In this document: one piece after another, positions 1-6,154 of the stretch | Layout of the letters: every line of letters begins with the position of its first letter | How positions within the stretch are numbered: position 1 is the first letter of the stretch | Source: an uncultured Collinsella sp. | GTDB taxonomy: Bacteria; Actinomycetota; Coriobacteriia; Coriobacteriales; Coriobacteriaceae | Assembly: GCA_900551195.1 (NCBI GenBank) | Contig: URVD01000111.1 | Coordinates: 1 to 6,163 of the forward strand | DNA: 6,163 nt | Reading direction: 5' to 3' | Position numbers and translations under genes: made by a program | The notes under the pieces: generated by a model | What the model was told of the DNA's origin: nothing | Seen by the model: only the letters and a program-made list of their open reading frames with translations | Database searches by the model: none

Positions 1-29
1 CAAACGCGCCGAACGTGAACGGCGGGGGA

Positions 30-47
30 GCGGGCGAGCGCGCCCGC
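30..47 (+). other. GC-only hairpin in the leader of the ABC transporter gene
   Basis: A 7-bp stem made only of G and C (GCGGGCG at 30-36 pairing with CGCCCGC at 41-47) closes a four-base AGCG loop. It ends four bases before the ribosome binding site of the transporter gene. No T-run follows, so it does not look like a classical intrinsic terminator of an upstream gene. It could be a structured 5' leader or chance pairing in very GC-rich sequence. Confidence 0.3.
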
Positions 48-50
48 GCG

Positions 51-57
51 AGAGAGG
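51..57 (+). promoter_or_regulatory. Ribosome binding site that sets the ABC transporter start at ATG 67
   Basis: The purine run AGAGAGG lies nine bases before ATG 67, a normal Shine-Dalgarno spacing. The longer reading from TTG 58 would begin directly against this run, with no room for ribosome placement. The ATG at 67 is therefore the better start. Confidence 0.6.
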
Positions 58-66
58 TTGCCGTCC

Positions 67-3000
67 ATGCTGGATCTCAGAGTTATTTGCAAAAGGTACG
101 TTACGCAGTCGTTTACGCAGGTAGCGCTCGACAGCGTAAGCCTGTCTTTTCGCGATAACGAGTTCGTAGCCATTCTGGGTCCCTCGGGTTCGGGTAAAAC
201 TACGATGCTCAACGTCATCGGTGGACTCGATCATTTCGATTCGGGCGATCTGCTGATCGACGGCATCTCGACCAAGGACTTCAACGACCGCGATTGGGAT
301 GCCTATCGCAATAATCGCATCGGCTTTGTGTTCCAGAGCTATAACCTCATTCCGCATCAGAGCATTTTGGAAAACGTGGAGTTGGCGCTTACGCTCACGG
401 GCGTGGGGCATGCCGAGCGCCGCCAACGTGCGCGCAAGGCGCTCGAGGCAGTCGGTCTGGGCGAGCACGTTGACAAGCGCCCGAGCCAGCTTTCGGGCGG
501 GCAGATGCAGCGCGTGGCCATTGCCCGCGCCCTGATCAATGACCCCGAGATTGTGCTGGCTGACGAGCCGACCGGCGCCTTGGATTCAACGACGTCCGTC
601 CAGGTCATGGATTTGCTCAAGGACGTTGCGCGCGACCGTCTGGTCATCATGGTCACGCACAATCCCGAGCTGGCGTACAAGTACGCCACGCGCATTGTCA
701 ACCTGGCGGACGGCAAGGTCACCGACGATTCAGATCCCTTTGATGCTGCCGAGGCCGCGCGTCGCGAGGCCAAGCCCACGCGCAAAACCTCGATGAGCTT
801 TGTGACGGCGCTTGGGCTTTCTGCCCGAAACCTCATGACCAAGAAGGGCCGCACGGCCATGACGGCCTTTGCAGGTTCGATTGGCATTATCGGCATTGCG
901 GCGATCCTGGCGCTCTCCAACGGCGTAAACGACTACATCAAAAAGGTCGAGGAGGACACGCTCTCGAGCTACCCGCTGACGATTTCCAAACAAGATTATG
1001 ACCTGTCGTCCATGATGGGCGGGCATGGGGCTACGGATGACGATACGTCCAAGAACGAGGGCTCGTTCGACGGCAGCACTGACGGCAAGGCTCAGGGGAC
1101 CGATAAGATTCCTGTGGTCACGGCCGTAAAGGATATGTTCGCAAGCGTTAAGTCCAACGACATGACGAGCTTTAAGGCATGGCTCGATGCCGGTGGCGAC
1201 GGTATCAATAAAGAGGTCAATGCTATCCAGTACGGCTATGGTGTGACGCCGGTTGTCTATCGTGCGGGCAAGGGCGATGAGAAACCTGTCCGGCTGGTGC
1301 CCAACGCTATGACCGAGGCCATGAGCGGAGGCGCGAGCTCGGCGGCAACGGTGAGCATGGATTCCATGGGGACCTCGGTCTTTAACGAGATGATTGACGA
1401 CCAGAGCCTGCTCGACAGCCAGTACGATGTCGTTGCCGGCCATTGGCCTACGTCTGCCAACGAGGCCGTGATGGTGCTTTCGAGCCGCGGAACAGTGGGC
1501 GACTACACGCTCTACAGTATCGGCGCGCTGGATATCGATGAGCTCAACGACCTGGTTAACAGTGCCATGACGGCCGACGGCAAGGTCGAGACGCCCAAGG
1601 TCGGCACCGACTTTACCTACGACGATGCGCTGTCCACGACGTTTAAGGTGTTGTCGCCGGCCGATGCCTATCGCAAAAACGAAGAGACCGGCATGTGGAC
1701 TGACATGTCTGGCGATGCCGACTTTATGGCGGCCAAGGTTGCCGACGGTATTGACGTGCGCATTGTGGGCGTGGTGCGACCCAACGAGGCGGCAAACGCG
1801 AGCGCATTGTCCCCGGGCATTGCCTATACGCATGCGCTGACTCGCCAGCTTATGGAGCGTGCTGCCGATTCGCAGATTGTGCAGGAGCAGCTTGCCTACC
1901 CCGAGACGGATGTCTTTACGGGCAAAACCTTCGACGAGCTGCAGGGCGAAGCCAAGCAGGGCGTGGATTTGGGCAGTATGTTCAGCGTAGACGAGGCGGC
2001 ACTGAAGAGCGCGTTCTCTCTCGATTCGTCTGCGCTCTCGGGTGCGGCCGGCGGCATGGACCTTTCTAGCCTTGATTTGTCCGGGCTGGATATTGACCTT
2101 TCGGGTGTTGGGCGAGACATCGACTTCGGTGACATCATGGCCAAGGCGCCGGCCCCGGATTTCTCGGGCATCTTTGACGGTCTGGAGCTCACGCCCGAGC
2201 AAATGCAGCAGGTGGGAACGCTTGCCAATCAGCTGTTTGAGGGCTTTATGCAGTCCGATCAGTTTAAGGCGCTGTCGCCCGAAGATCTTAAGGATGCGTC
2301 AAAGCTTGCTGCCGCATTCTCGGCGTATCTTGAGAATGATGCCGCGGCCCAGCAATACCTGGCTCAGCTCAGGGCACTCGGCGGCGATGCCCTGGCCGAG
2401 CGTCTGCAGCAGGTGATGGGCGACTATGTGCAAAAGCAGCTGGCTCCGTATTTGCAGCAGTCTATGGATCAGGTGATGAAGGCGGTCAGCGAGCAGATTG
2501 CGACGACGGTATCAACCCAGCTCAAGGCGGGTGCGGCAGGGCTCATGGACCAAATGGCGACGCAGATGTCTTCGAGTTTTGCCAACTTGGCGAGCGCCAT
2601 GCGCGTGGATGCAAACGCCTTTGCTCGCGCTATCCACTTTAGCATGGACGCTGAGGACCTGAGTTCGCTCATGATGAGCTATGCCAAGGCGTCAAAGCTC
2701 ACCTACGAAAACAATCTGGCCACGTTGGGCTATGCGGACGAGGCGGACCCCATCTCGGTCAAGATTTTCCCGCGCGACTTTGAGGCCAAGGAGCGCGTGC
2801 TCGATCACATCGATGCGTACAACAAGCAGGTCAAAGCCGCCGGCCATGATGAACAGGCGATCTCGTACACCGACTACATGGGTATCATCATGGGTTCGGT
2901 GACCGACATCGTGAACACCATCAGCTTGGTGCTCATCGCATTCGTGAGTATCAGTTTGGTGGTGAGCTCCATCATGATCGGCATCATCACCTACATCAGC

Positions 3001-3321
3001 GTGCTGGAGCGCAAAAAGGAGATTGGCATCCTGCGCGCGATTGGCGCGTCAAAGCGCAACGTGGCCAACGTATTTAATGCCGAGACCTTTATCGAAGGTC
3101 TCATTGCCGGCGTCTTTGCCATTGTCGTCGTGGTGGCTGTGAGCCTTCCGGTTAATGCCTGGGCGCTTGCGGCCAAGCAGGTACCCAATCTGATGAGCCT
3201 GCCCGTGCAGGATGCGCTGGTGCTTATTGCAGTTTCGGTGCTGCTGACGGTCGTTGCCGGCCTGCTGCCGGCCCGCAGCGCATCCAAGAAAGACCCTGTG
3301 GAAGCCCTACGCTCCGAATAA
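67..3321 (+). CDS. ABC transporter, ATP-binding domain fused to MacB/FtsX-type permease
   Basis: A one-piece exporter half (1084 residues) expected to act as a homodimer in the cytoplasmic membrane. Residues 1-220 form a LolD/MacB-class ATPase: Walker A GPSGSGKT (38-45), Q-loop Gln90, signature LSGGQMQR (142-149), Walker B ending in Asp166 and catalytic Glu167, D-loop ALD (171-173) and switch His198. One membrane helix follows at about 264-286, then an extracytoplasmic region to about 935, then three helices in the C-terminal FtsX domain, with ERKKEIGILRAIGAS (981-995) and the family-typical ending DPVEALRSE. This four-helix plan is that of MacB-type mechanotransmission transporters, which move peptides, lipoproteins or drugs, or signal cell-wall enzymes, rather than carry substrate through a membrane channel. 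The extracytoplasmic part is far longer than in E. coli MacB. It has an Asp/Ser/Gly-rich linker (about 313-352), a DLSSL/DLSGL repeat (665-690) and a long Gln/Ala-rich helical stretch (about 720-860). The substrate is unknown. All ATPase motifs are intact. The family is sure; the function is not. Confidence 0.93.
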   Translation: MLDLRVICKRYVTQSFTQVALDSVSLSFRDNEFVAILGPSGSGKTTMLNVIGGLDHFDSGDLLIDGISTKDFNDRDWDAYRNNRIGFVFQSYNLIPHQSILENVELALTLTGVGHAERRQRARKALEAVGLGEHVDKRPSQLSGGQMQRVAIARALINDPEIVLADEPTGALDSTTSVQVMDLLKDVARDRLVIMVTHNPELAYKYATRIVNLADGKVTDDSDPFDAAEAARREAKPTRKTSMSFVTALGLSARNLMTKKGRTAMTAFAGSIGIIGIAAILALSNGVNDYIKKVEEDTLSSYPLTISKQDYDLSSMMGGHGATDDDTSKNEGSFDGSTDGKAQGTDKIPVVTAVKDMFASVKSNDMTSFKAWLDAGGDGINKEVNAIQYGYGVTPVVYRAGKGDEKPVRLVPNAMTEAMSGGASSAATVSMDSMGTSVFNEMIDDQSLLDSQYDVVAGHWPTSANEAVMVLSSRGTVGDYTLYSIGALDIDELNDLVNSAMTADGKVETPKVGTDFTYDDALSTTFKVLSPADAYRKNEETGMWTDMSGDADFMAAKVADGIDVRIVGVVRPNEAANASALSPGIAYTHALTRQLMERAADSQIVQEQLAYPETDVFTGKTFDELQGEAKQGVDLGSMFSVDEAALKSAFSLDSSALSGAAGGMDLSSLDLSGLDIDLSGVGRDIDFGDIMAKAPAPDFSGIFDGLELTPEQMQQVGTLANQLFEGFMQSDQFKALSPEDLKDASKLAAAFSAYLENDAAAQQYLAQLRALGGDALAERLQQVMGDYVQKQLAPYLQQSMDQVMKAVSEQIATTVSTQLKAGAAGLMDQMATQMSSSFANLASAMRVDANAFARAIHFSMDAEDLSSLMMSYAKASKLTYENNLATLGYADEADPISVKIFPRDFEAKERVLDHIDAYNKQVKAAGHDEQAISYTDYMGIIMGSVTDIVNTISLVLIAFVSISLVVSSIMIGIITYISVLERKKEIGILRAIGASKRNVANVFNAETFIEGLIAGVFAIVVVVAVSLPVNAWALAAKQVPNLMSLPVQDALVLIAVSVLLTVVAGLLPARSASKKDPVEALRSE

Positions 3322-3351
3322 TGTGACAAAGGGACAGTCCCTTTTTCACAT
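3321..3351. repeat. 31-bp REP-like palindrome, copy 1 (imperfect)
   Basis: The left arm is ATGTGACAAAGGGAC, the centre is A3336, and the right arm is GTCCCTTTTTCACAT. It differs from copy 2 at 5150-5180 by one base: T instead of G at 3345, opposite C3327. Its first base is also the last base of the transporter's TAA stop codon, and it ends six bases before the stop codon of the convergent minus-strand gene. It therefore occupies almost the whole 36-bp space between two converging genes. One extra pair (A3320-T3352) extends the arms. Two copies in 6 kb at gene borders suggest a dispersed intergenic repeat family. Confidence 0.85.
3328..3346 (+). terminator. Possible intrinsic terminator formed by palindrome copy 1
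   Basis: Within the palindrome, AAAGGGA (3328-3334) pairs with TCCCTTT (3338-3344) across a CAG loop, and the strand continues to give five T residues (3342-3346) at the end of the stem. This sits directly after the transporter stop codon. The T5 run exists only because of the base change that separates this copy from copy 2. In the opposite direction the T-run is three bases, so any termination of the minus-strand genes would be weaker. The stem holds only three G-C pairs and the run is short, so activity is uncertain. Confidence 0.4.
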
Positions 3352-3357
3352 TTGCGC

Positions 3358-4248
3358 CTAGCTCGTTTTGCCCACCAACGTGATACGGATGCTTGGATGG
3401 GTGTACTCGTCAAACTCGTCCTCGGGATCCGTATCAAACGAGTAATACGTTTTGATGAGGTCGTCACTCGTCCTGATAGAGATTCTCTCGTAGAGTGAGC
3501 CGTTCAAAAATGCCTGCCTAAACTCTTCGGGGAGTTTCTGCGGTGCCAAGAGCTCGGGGCTCACCGTCTTGACGTCAACGGTTTGAACGGCAGAGGAAAG
3601 CTCGTCAAGCTCGCGTTCGATGCGGGCAAGGTTATCCTCGAGGCTCGCGCTGGGGTCGACCTCTGCCGCGTAGCTCACTTCCTTGAGCGTCCCCTTGTTG
3701 TCAAAGTCCAGATACGTATAGGTCTTCTGGGCGTCGGAGTCGCCTTCGTGCAGATAGCCGCGGACATGATAGCCGTAATCTTGATATCGCTCGTAGGGAT
3801 CATCGGCGGACACGTGCTCGCATGCGGGCTCTAATGCCTTGCGAGCGATGGCGATCTGCTCGGCCGCGGCCGCTGCGTTCTGTTGCATCTCGATGTTTCC
3901 CTGCGCCAGCTGCGGGATATAGGCACCGCACACGATCGCGAGGGGCAGCGCCACAAGCGCGACGATCCACTTTTTTGCACGGGGGATAGGCACGCCACAG
4001 GCCTCTGCCATGGCCTTTGCGTTGGCAAAGCTTTCGGCGAGCACGTCTGCCGCGGTGGCGACGGCGCCTACGGCAGCGGCGACTTCTGCCGCGCCGCCCA
4101 GGTTGCGTGCGGTCTCGTTGTCGCTGTTCTTGAGCAGGCGCGCGGCGGCCTGCGTACCGATAACACCTGCGATTTGTGCCGAGCGGTCTTTCTCAGCCTG
4201 CTCGACGACGAGTCGGTGCTGCATTTCTTTCCACTGCTTGCCGCGCAT
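3358..4248 (-). CDS. Hypothetical protein with one membrane helix; probable C-terminal part of a split gene
   Basis: I do not recognise a family for this 296-residue product. The N-terminal 25 residues are charged and helical (KQWKEMQHRLVVEQAEKDR). An Ala-rich, small-residue segment follows (about 25-85), then one membrane helix after a basic pair (about 93-113). The remaining 180 residues are mixed polar and acidic, probably extracytoplasmic, with a helical acidic patch near 200-220 and an Asp/Glu-rich stretch near 274-281. The ATG at 4248 has no clear ribosome binding site. An internal ATG at 4224 (residue 9) has GGAAAGAA just before it and could be the true start if the gene stands alone. 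It overlaps the upstream 97-residue gene by 56 bp in another frame. The overlap region reads as natural protein in this frame but as Arg/Ala-rich sequence in the other, so I infer that both once formed one gene from 4486 to 3358. The coding call is firm; start and function are not. Confidence 0.72.
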   Translation of the reverse strand: MRGKQWKEMQHRLVVEQAEKDRSAQIAGVIGTQAAARLLKNSDNETARNLGGAAEVAAAVGAVATAADVLAESFANAKAMAEACGVPIPRAKKWIVALVALPLAIVCGAYIPQLAQGNIEMQQNAAAAAEQIAIARKALEPACEHVSADDPYERYQDYGYHVRGYLHEGDSDAQKTYTYLDFDNKGTLKEVSYAAEVDPSASLEDNLARIERELDELSSAVQTVDVKTVSPELLAPQKLPEEFRQAFLNGSLYERISIRTSDDLIKTYYSFDTDPEDEFDEYTHPSIRITLVGKTS

Positions 4249-4486
4249 GCCAAAGCGCGAGCGCGCAGTAGCAGAAGATGGCGAGCTCGACGGCGGTGAG
4301 CGCCAAGGCGGTCATCATGCCCGTCTCCTGGAAGCTTTCATGATGGAAGACGATATCGTCAATCATTTCGAAGGGAATAATCAAAAAAGGCAGCACAAAC
4401 GCCATGGCAAGCGCTGCGCCGGCAATCTTGGGATAGATGCAGTATCGCTGGATACGCTTGCGTTCTTGTTCGGAAAGTGTTGCCAT
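4193..4486 (-). CDS. Small two-helix membrane protein; probable N-terminal part of a split gene
   Basis: The 97-residue product has a short basic N-terminus (MATLSEQERKRIQRY), a membrane helix at about 20-42 and a second at about 57-79. The short loop between them (DDIVFHHESFQET) is acidic with two His residues. The last 18 residues (HARQAVERNAAPTRRRAG) are Arg/Ala-rich and look like out-of-frame reading of GC-rich DNA. At that point the other frame continues as a plausible charged helix leading into the 296-residue protein. The start at ATG 4486 is chosen because AAGGA lies six bases upstream; an in-frame ATG at 4540 has no such site. It lies 63 bp after the DUF3592 gene, on the same strand, so co-transcription is likely. 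I recognise no family. It may be a complete small protein, but a frameshifted gene fragment is the better reading. Confidence 0.65.
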   Translation of the reverse strand: MATLSEQERKRIQRYCIYPKIAGAALAMAFVLPFLIIPFEMIDDIVFHHESFQETGMMTALALTAVELAIFCYCALALWHARQAVERNAAPTRRRAG

Positions 4487-4492
4487 GGCTGA

Positions 4493-4497
4493 TCCTT
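4493..4497 (-). promoter_or_regulatory. Ribosome binding site for the 97-residue membrane protein
   Basis: AAGGA on the minus strand lies six bases before ATG 4486. It decides in favour of this start over the upstream in-frame ATG at 4540, which is preceded by CAAACTG and has no purine-rich site. Confidence 0.6.
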
Positions 4498-4549
4498 GGT
4501 GTCGTAACGGTCGTTGCGGCGCATGGGGCGCGGGGCGCATCAGTTTGAG

Positions 4550-5077
4550 CTAGCGCTGGATAAGAACATAGAGCAAGATGCTCATCGCGATGAGCAAGAA
4601 GCCTGCGATGTTAAACATCAGTGTGGCAAAGTTGCCCACGATGGGGCGTTCGACATAGCTTTTGTCTGGGTTGCTGGGGTTGTAGTACACGGTCATTTGG
4701 CTACCGAGGGGCCAAAGCTGCTCCGCGAGGGTGCCTAGGCGGGCGATGGGGCCTGTCTGCACGTGCAGCCAGCCCTTGGCGTCTTCGTAGGCGGTGGCTT
4801 GCGTGCGGATGGGGAGTCCCGACAAGCTTTTGGTCTTTATGCCACGGAATTGTTTTTTCGCGCGGTATTGCGTGCCGTCGACGGCGTATTCCAAAACGGG
4901 ATACATCCTGCCTTCGCCCATAAAGCGATGGTCGATGACCGTTCCCATGGTCACGGCGGTACAGGCCTTGGCTTTCTTGCGAGCGGCGGCTTTCATGAGC
5001 GCGCTCACTCCGATAAGCAGGATGCCGATGCCCCCAACCAAGATGAGCGCGAGCAGGGATATCTGCGACGTGGTCAC
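4550..5077 (-). CDS. DUF3592 domain membrane protein
   Basis: The 175-residue product has an N-terminal membrane helix (about 7-29), a basic cytoplasmic-type patch (ARKKAK), a central domain and a second helix near the C-terminus (about 152-172). The central domain matches what I know of DUF3592: a strand around MGTVIDHRFMGEGRMYPVLE, a second around YAVDGTQYRAKK, and the ending GSQMTVYYNPSNPDKSYVER, in which YNPSNPDKS is the most recognisable part. Two helices flanking a small beta-rich domain is the usual plan of the family. No biochemical role is established for DUF3592. Translation begins at GTG 5077, supported by AAAGGAG at ideal spacing. It is the first gene of the minus-strand block and reads towards the two hypothetical membrane proteins, so the three may act together at the cell envelope; that is inference from position only. 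Confidence 0.85.
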   Translation of the reverse strand: MTTSQISLLALILVGGIGILLIGVSALMKAAARKKAKACTAVTMGTVIDHRFMGEGRMYPVLEYAVDGTQYRAKKQFRGIKTKSLSGLPIRTQATAYEDAKGWLHVQTGPIARLGTLAEQLWPLGSQMTVYYNPSNPDKSYVERPIVGNFATLMFNIAGFLLIAMSILLYVLIQR

Positions 5078-5083
5078 GGCGTT

Positions 5084-5090
5084 CTCCTTT
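5084..5090 (-). promoter_or_regulatory. Strong ribosome binding site for the DUF3592 gene (GTG start)
   Basis: AAAGGAG on the minus strand stands six bases before GTG 5077. It is the best Shine-Dalgarno match in the window and justifies the non-ATG start. Confidence 0.75.
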
Positions 5091-5115
5091 GGCGCGATAC
5101 CGTCATATGTGACTC

Positions 5116-5121
5116 AGTATA
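5116..5121 (-). promoter_or_regulatory. Possible -10 box (TATACT) for the minus-strand block
   Basis: On the minus strand TATACT, one base from the TATAAT consensus, lies 38 bases before the GTG start of the DUF3592 gene. That leaves room for a leader of about 30 bases. The hexamer 17 bases upstream (GCCCAC) does not resemble TTGACA, so this is a weak candidate. The divergent gap 5078-5194 must hold promoters for both directions unless dus is transcribed from elsewhere. Confidence 0.3.
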
Positions 5122-5149
5122 GAGAACCCCCGCCCTCGGTGGGCGTATT

Positions 5150-5180
5150 ATGTGACAAAGGGACAGTCCCTTTGTCACAT
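5150..5180. repeat. 31-bp REP-like palindrome, copy 2 (perfect)
   Basis: Two perfectly complementary 15-base arms, ATGTGACAAAGGGAC and GTCCCTTTGTCACAT, surround a single central A (5165). As RNA, 14 pairs could form around a three-base loop. It lies 14 bases before the first ATG of the dus gene and 72 bases before the divergent DUF3592 start. It matches copy 1 at 30 of 31 positions. The size and intergenic position resemble REP elements spread by REP-associated tyrosine transposases, but no such transposase is in the window. A dimeric regulator's operator is an alternative. Confidence 0.88.
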
Positions 5181-5194
5181 TGATTTGAGAATGG

Positions 5195-6154
5195 ATGTTG
5201 ATGTATTTATCGCTGGCTCCTATGGAGGGGATTACCGGGCATGTGTTCCGTCGCGTGCATGCGGAGTGCTTCGGCGCGCTCGATTGTTATTACACGCCGT
5301 TTTTGCCGCCGCCGCGGGTGGGCAATCGCTTTGGCGGCAAGGCGTTTAAAGAGGTCGATCCTGCCAACAACCAGGGACTTAACGTGGTGCCCCAGCTGAT
5401 GTCCAAGAATGCGGACGAGTTTGTGTGGGCGGCGCAGGTGCTTGCCGATATGGGTTACCGCGAGGTCAACCTCAACCTTGGCTGCCCTTCGGGTACGGTG
5501 GTCGCGAAGGGCAAGGGTTCAGGCTTTCTGCGCAATTTGGATGAGCTCGAGGTGTTCTTGAGCGACGTGTGCGAACGCTCGCCCTTGCCGGTGTCGGTCA
5601 AGACCAGACTGGGGCTCGAATGCGATGACGAGTACGAGCGCGTGCTCGACCTCTATTGCCGAATGCCGCTGGCGGAGTTGATCGTGCATCCGCGCGTGCA
5701 AAAGGACCGTTATACGGGCTCACCGCGCAAAGAGTTTTACGGCGAGACGCTGGAACGGGCGCCGTTCCCCGTGGTCTATAACGGCGACATCTTTGATCTT
5801 GAGGACATGGATGCGCTGGTGGAGGCCTATCCCGGCACGCACCATGTAATGCTGGGACGCGGCTTGCTCGCGAACCCCGCGCTGGCTCGCATGGTTAAGG
5901 GCGACCCTGCCGCTACCGCCGCTGAGCTGCAACGCTTCCATGACATGCTGTTTGCGGCCTATGCGGACGAGATTGGGGGCAACGCGGTCTTTCGCATGAA
6001 GGAGTGGTGGTTCTACGCCAAATGCGCCTTCGCCGACCCCGCTACCGTTCACAAGCTCGTACGCAAGACTAAAAAGGTCGACGAATACCGTGCCGCCGTC
6101 GAGCGTGTCTTTCGCGAGCAGCCACTTGCGCCTATAGCCCGCTTCCACGGCTAG
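5195..6154 (+). CDS. dus: tRNA-dihydrouridine synthase (DUS family)
   Basis: This flavoenzyme (319 residues) reduces specific uridines of tRNA to dihydrouridine using FMN and NADPH in the cytoplasm. The TIM-barrel motifs appear in order: APMEGITG (8-15) at the FMN phosphate side of strand 1, VPQLMS with Gln67, NLNLGCPSG with the catalytic acid Cys97, KGKGSGFLRN (105-114), SVKTRLG with Lys136, IVHPR with His165, YNGDIF (195-200), and MLGRGLLANP (219-228), which closes the FMN site. A helical C-terminal domain (about 240-319) for tRNA binding follows. Length is normal for the family. All key residues are present, so it should be active. The short N-terminus directly before LAPMEGITG resembles forms common in Gram-positive bacteria, and I cannot assign it to DusA, B or C. 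The start is ambiguous: ATG 5195 has GAGA four bases upstream, while ATG 5201 (residue 3) has GGA five bases upstream. The perfect palindrome lies directly in front and may sit in its leader. Confidence 0.93.
   Translation: MLMYLSLAPMEGITGHVFRRVHAECFGALDCYYTPFLPPPRVGNRFGGKAFKEVDPANNQGLNVVPQLMSKNADEFVWAAQVLADMGYREVNLNLGCPSGTVVAKGKGSGFLRNLDELEVFLSDVCERSPLPVSVKTRLGLECDDEYERVLDLYCRMPLAELIVHPRVQKDRYTGSPRKEFYGETLERAPFPVVYNGDIFDLEDMDALVEAYPGTHHVMLGRGLLANPALARMVKGDPAATAAELQRFHDMLFAAYADEIGGNAVFRMKEWWFYAKCAFADPATVHKLVRKTKKVDEYRAAVERVFREQPLAPIARFHG

Noticed and set aside
1..50. Possible 3' end of an upstream gene (a TGA at 16-18 in one frame)
   Set aside because: Five codons are too few to support a gene call, and other frames are also open in this GC-rich stretch.
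730..2202. 490-codon open frame on the minus strand inside the transporter gene
   Set aside because: Its product is rich in His, Arg and Gly with no domain logic, typical of the antisense of a GC-rich gene, and the plus strand carries a clear conserved transporter.
4236..4262. Sequence CTTTGGC at the frame switch, similar to known +1 frameshift sites (prfB CTTTGAC)
   Set aside because: There is no stop or rare codon in the pausing position and no upstream Shine-Dalgarno-like element at the prfB spacing, so programmed frameshifting is less likely than mutation or sequence error.
3883..4492. Plus-strand open frames opposite the minus-strand membrane-protein genes
   Set aside because: Products are Arg/His/Cys-rich without recognisable motifs, and the minus strand has better ribosome binding sites and membrane-helix patterns.
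5107..5113. A third ATGTGAC, the first seven bases of the palindrome arm
   Set aside because: Only seven bases match and no second arm follows; not enough to call a repeat remnant.
3321..5180. CRISPR array
   Set aside because: Only two repeat copies 1.8 kb apart with genes between them; no regular spacers and no cas genes.
5191..5349. ATG 5191 and the open frame running from 5152 to 5349
   Set aside because: It overlaps the start of the dus gene in a different frame, gives no recognisable protein, and reads through the palindrome.
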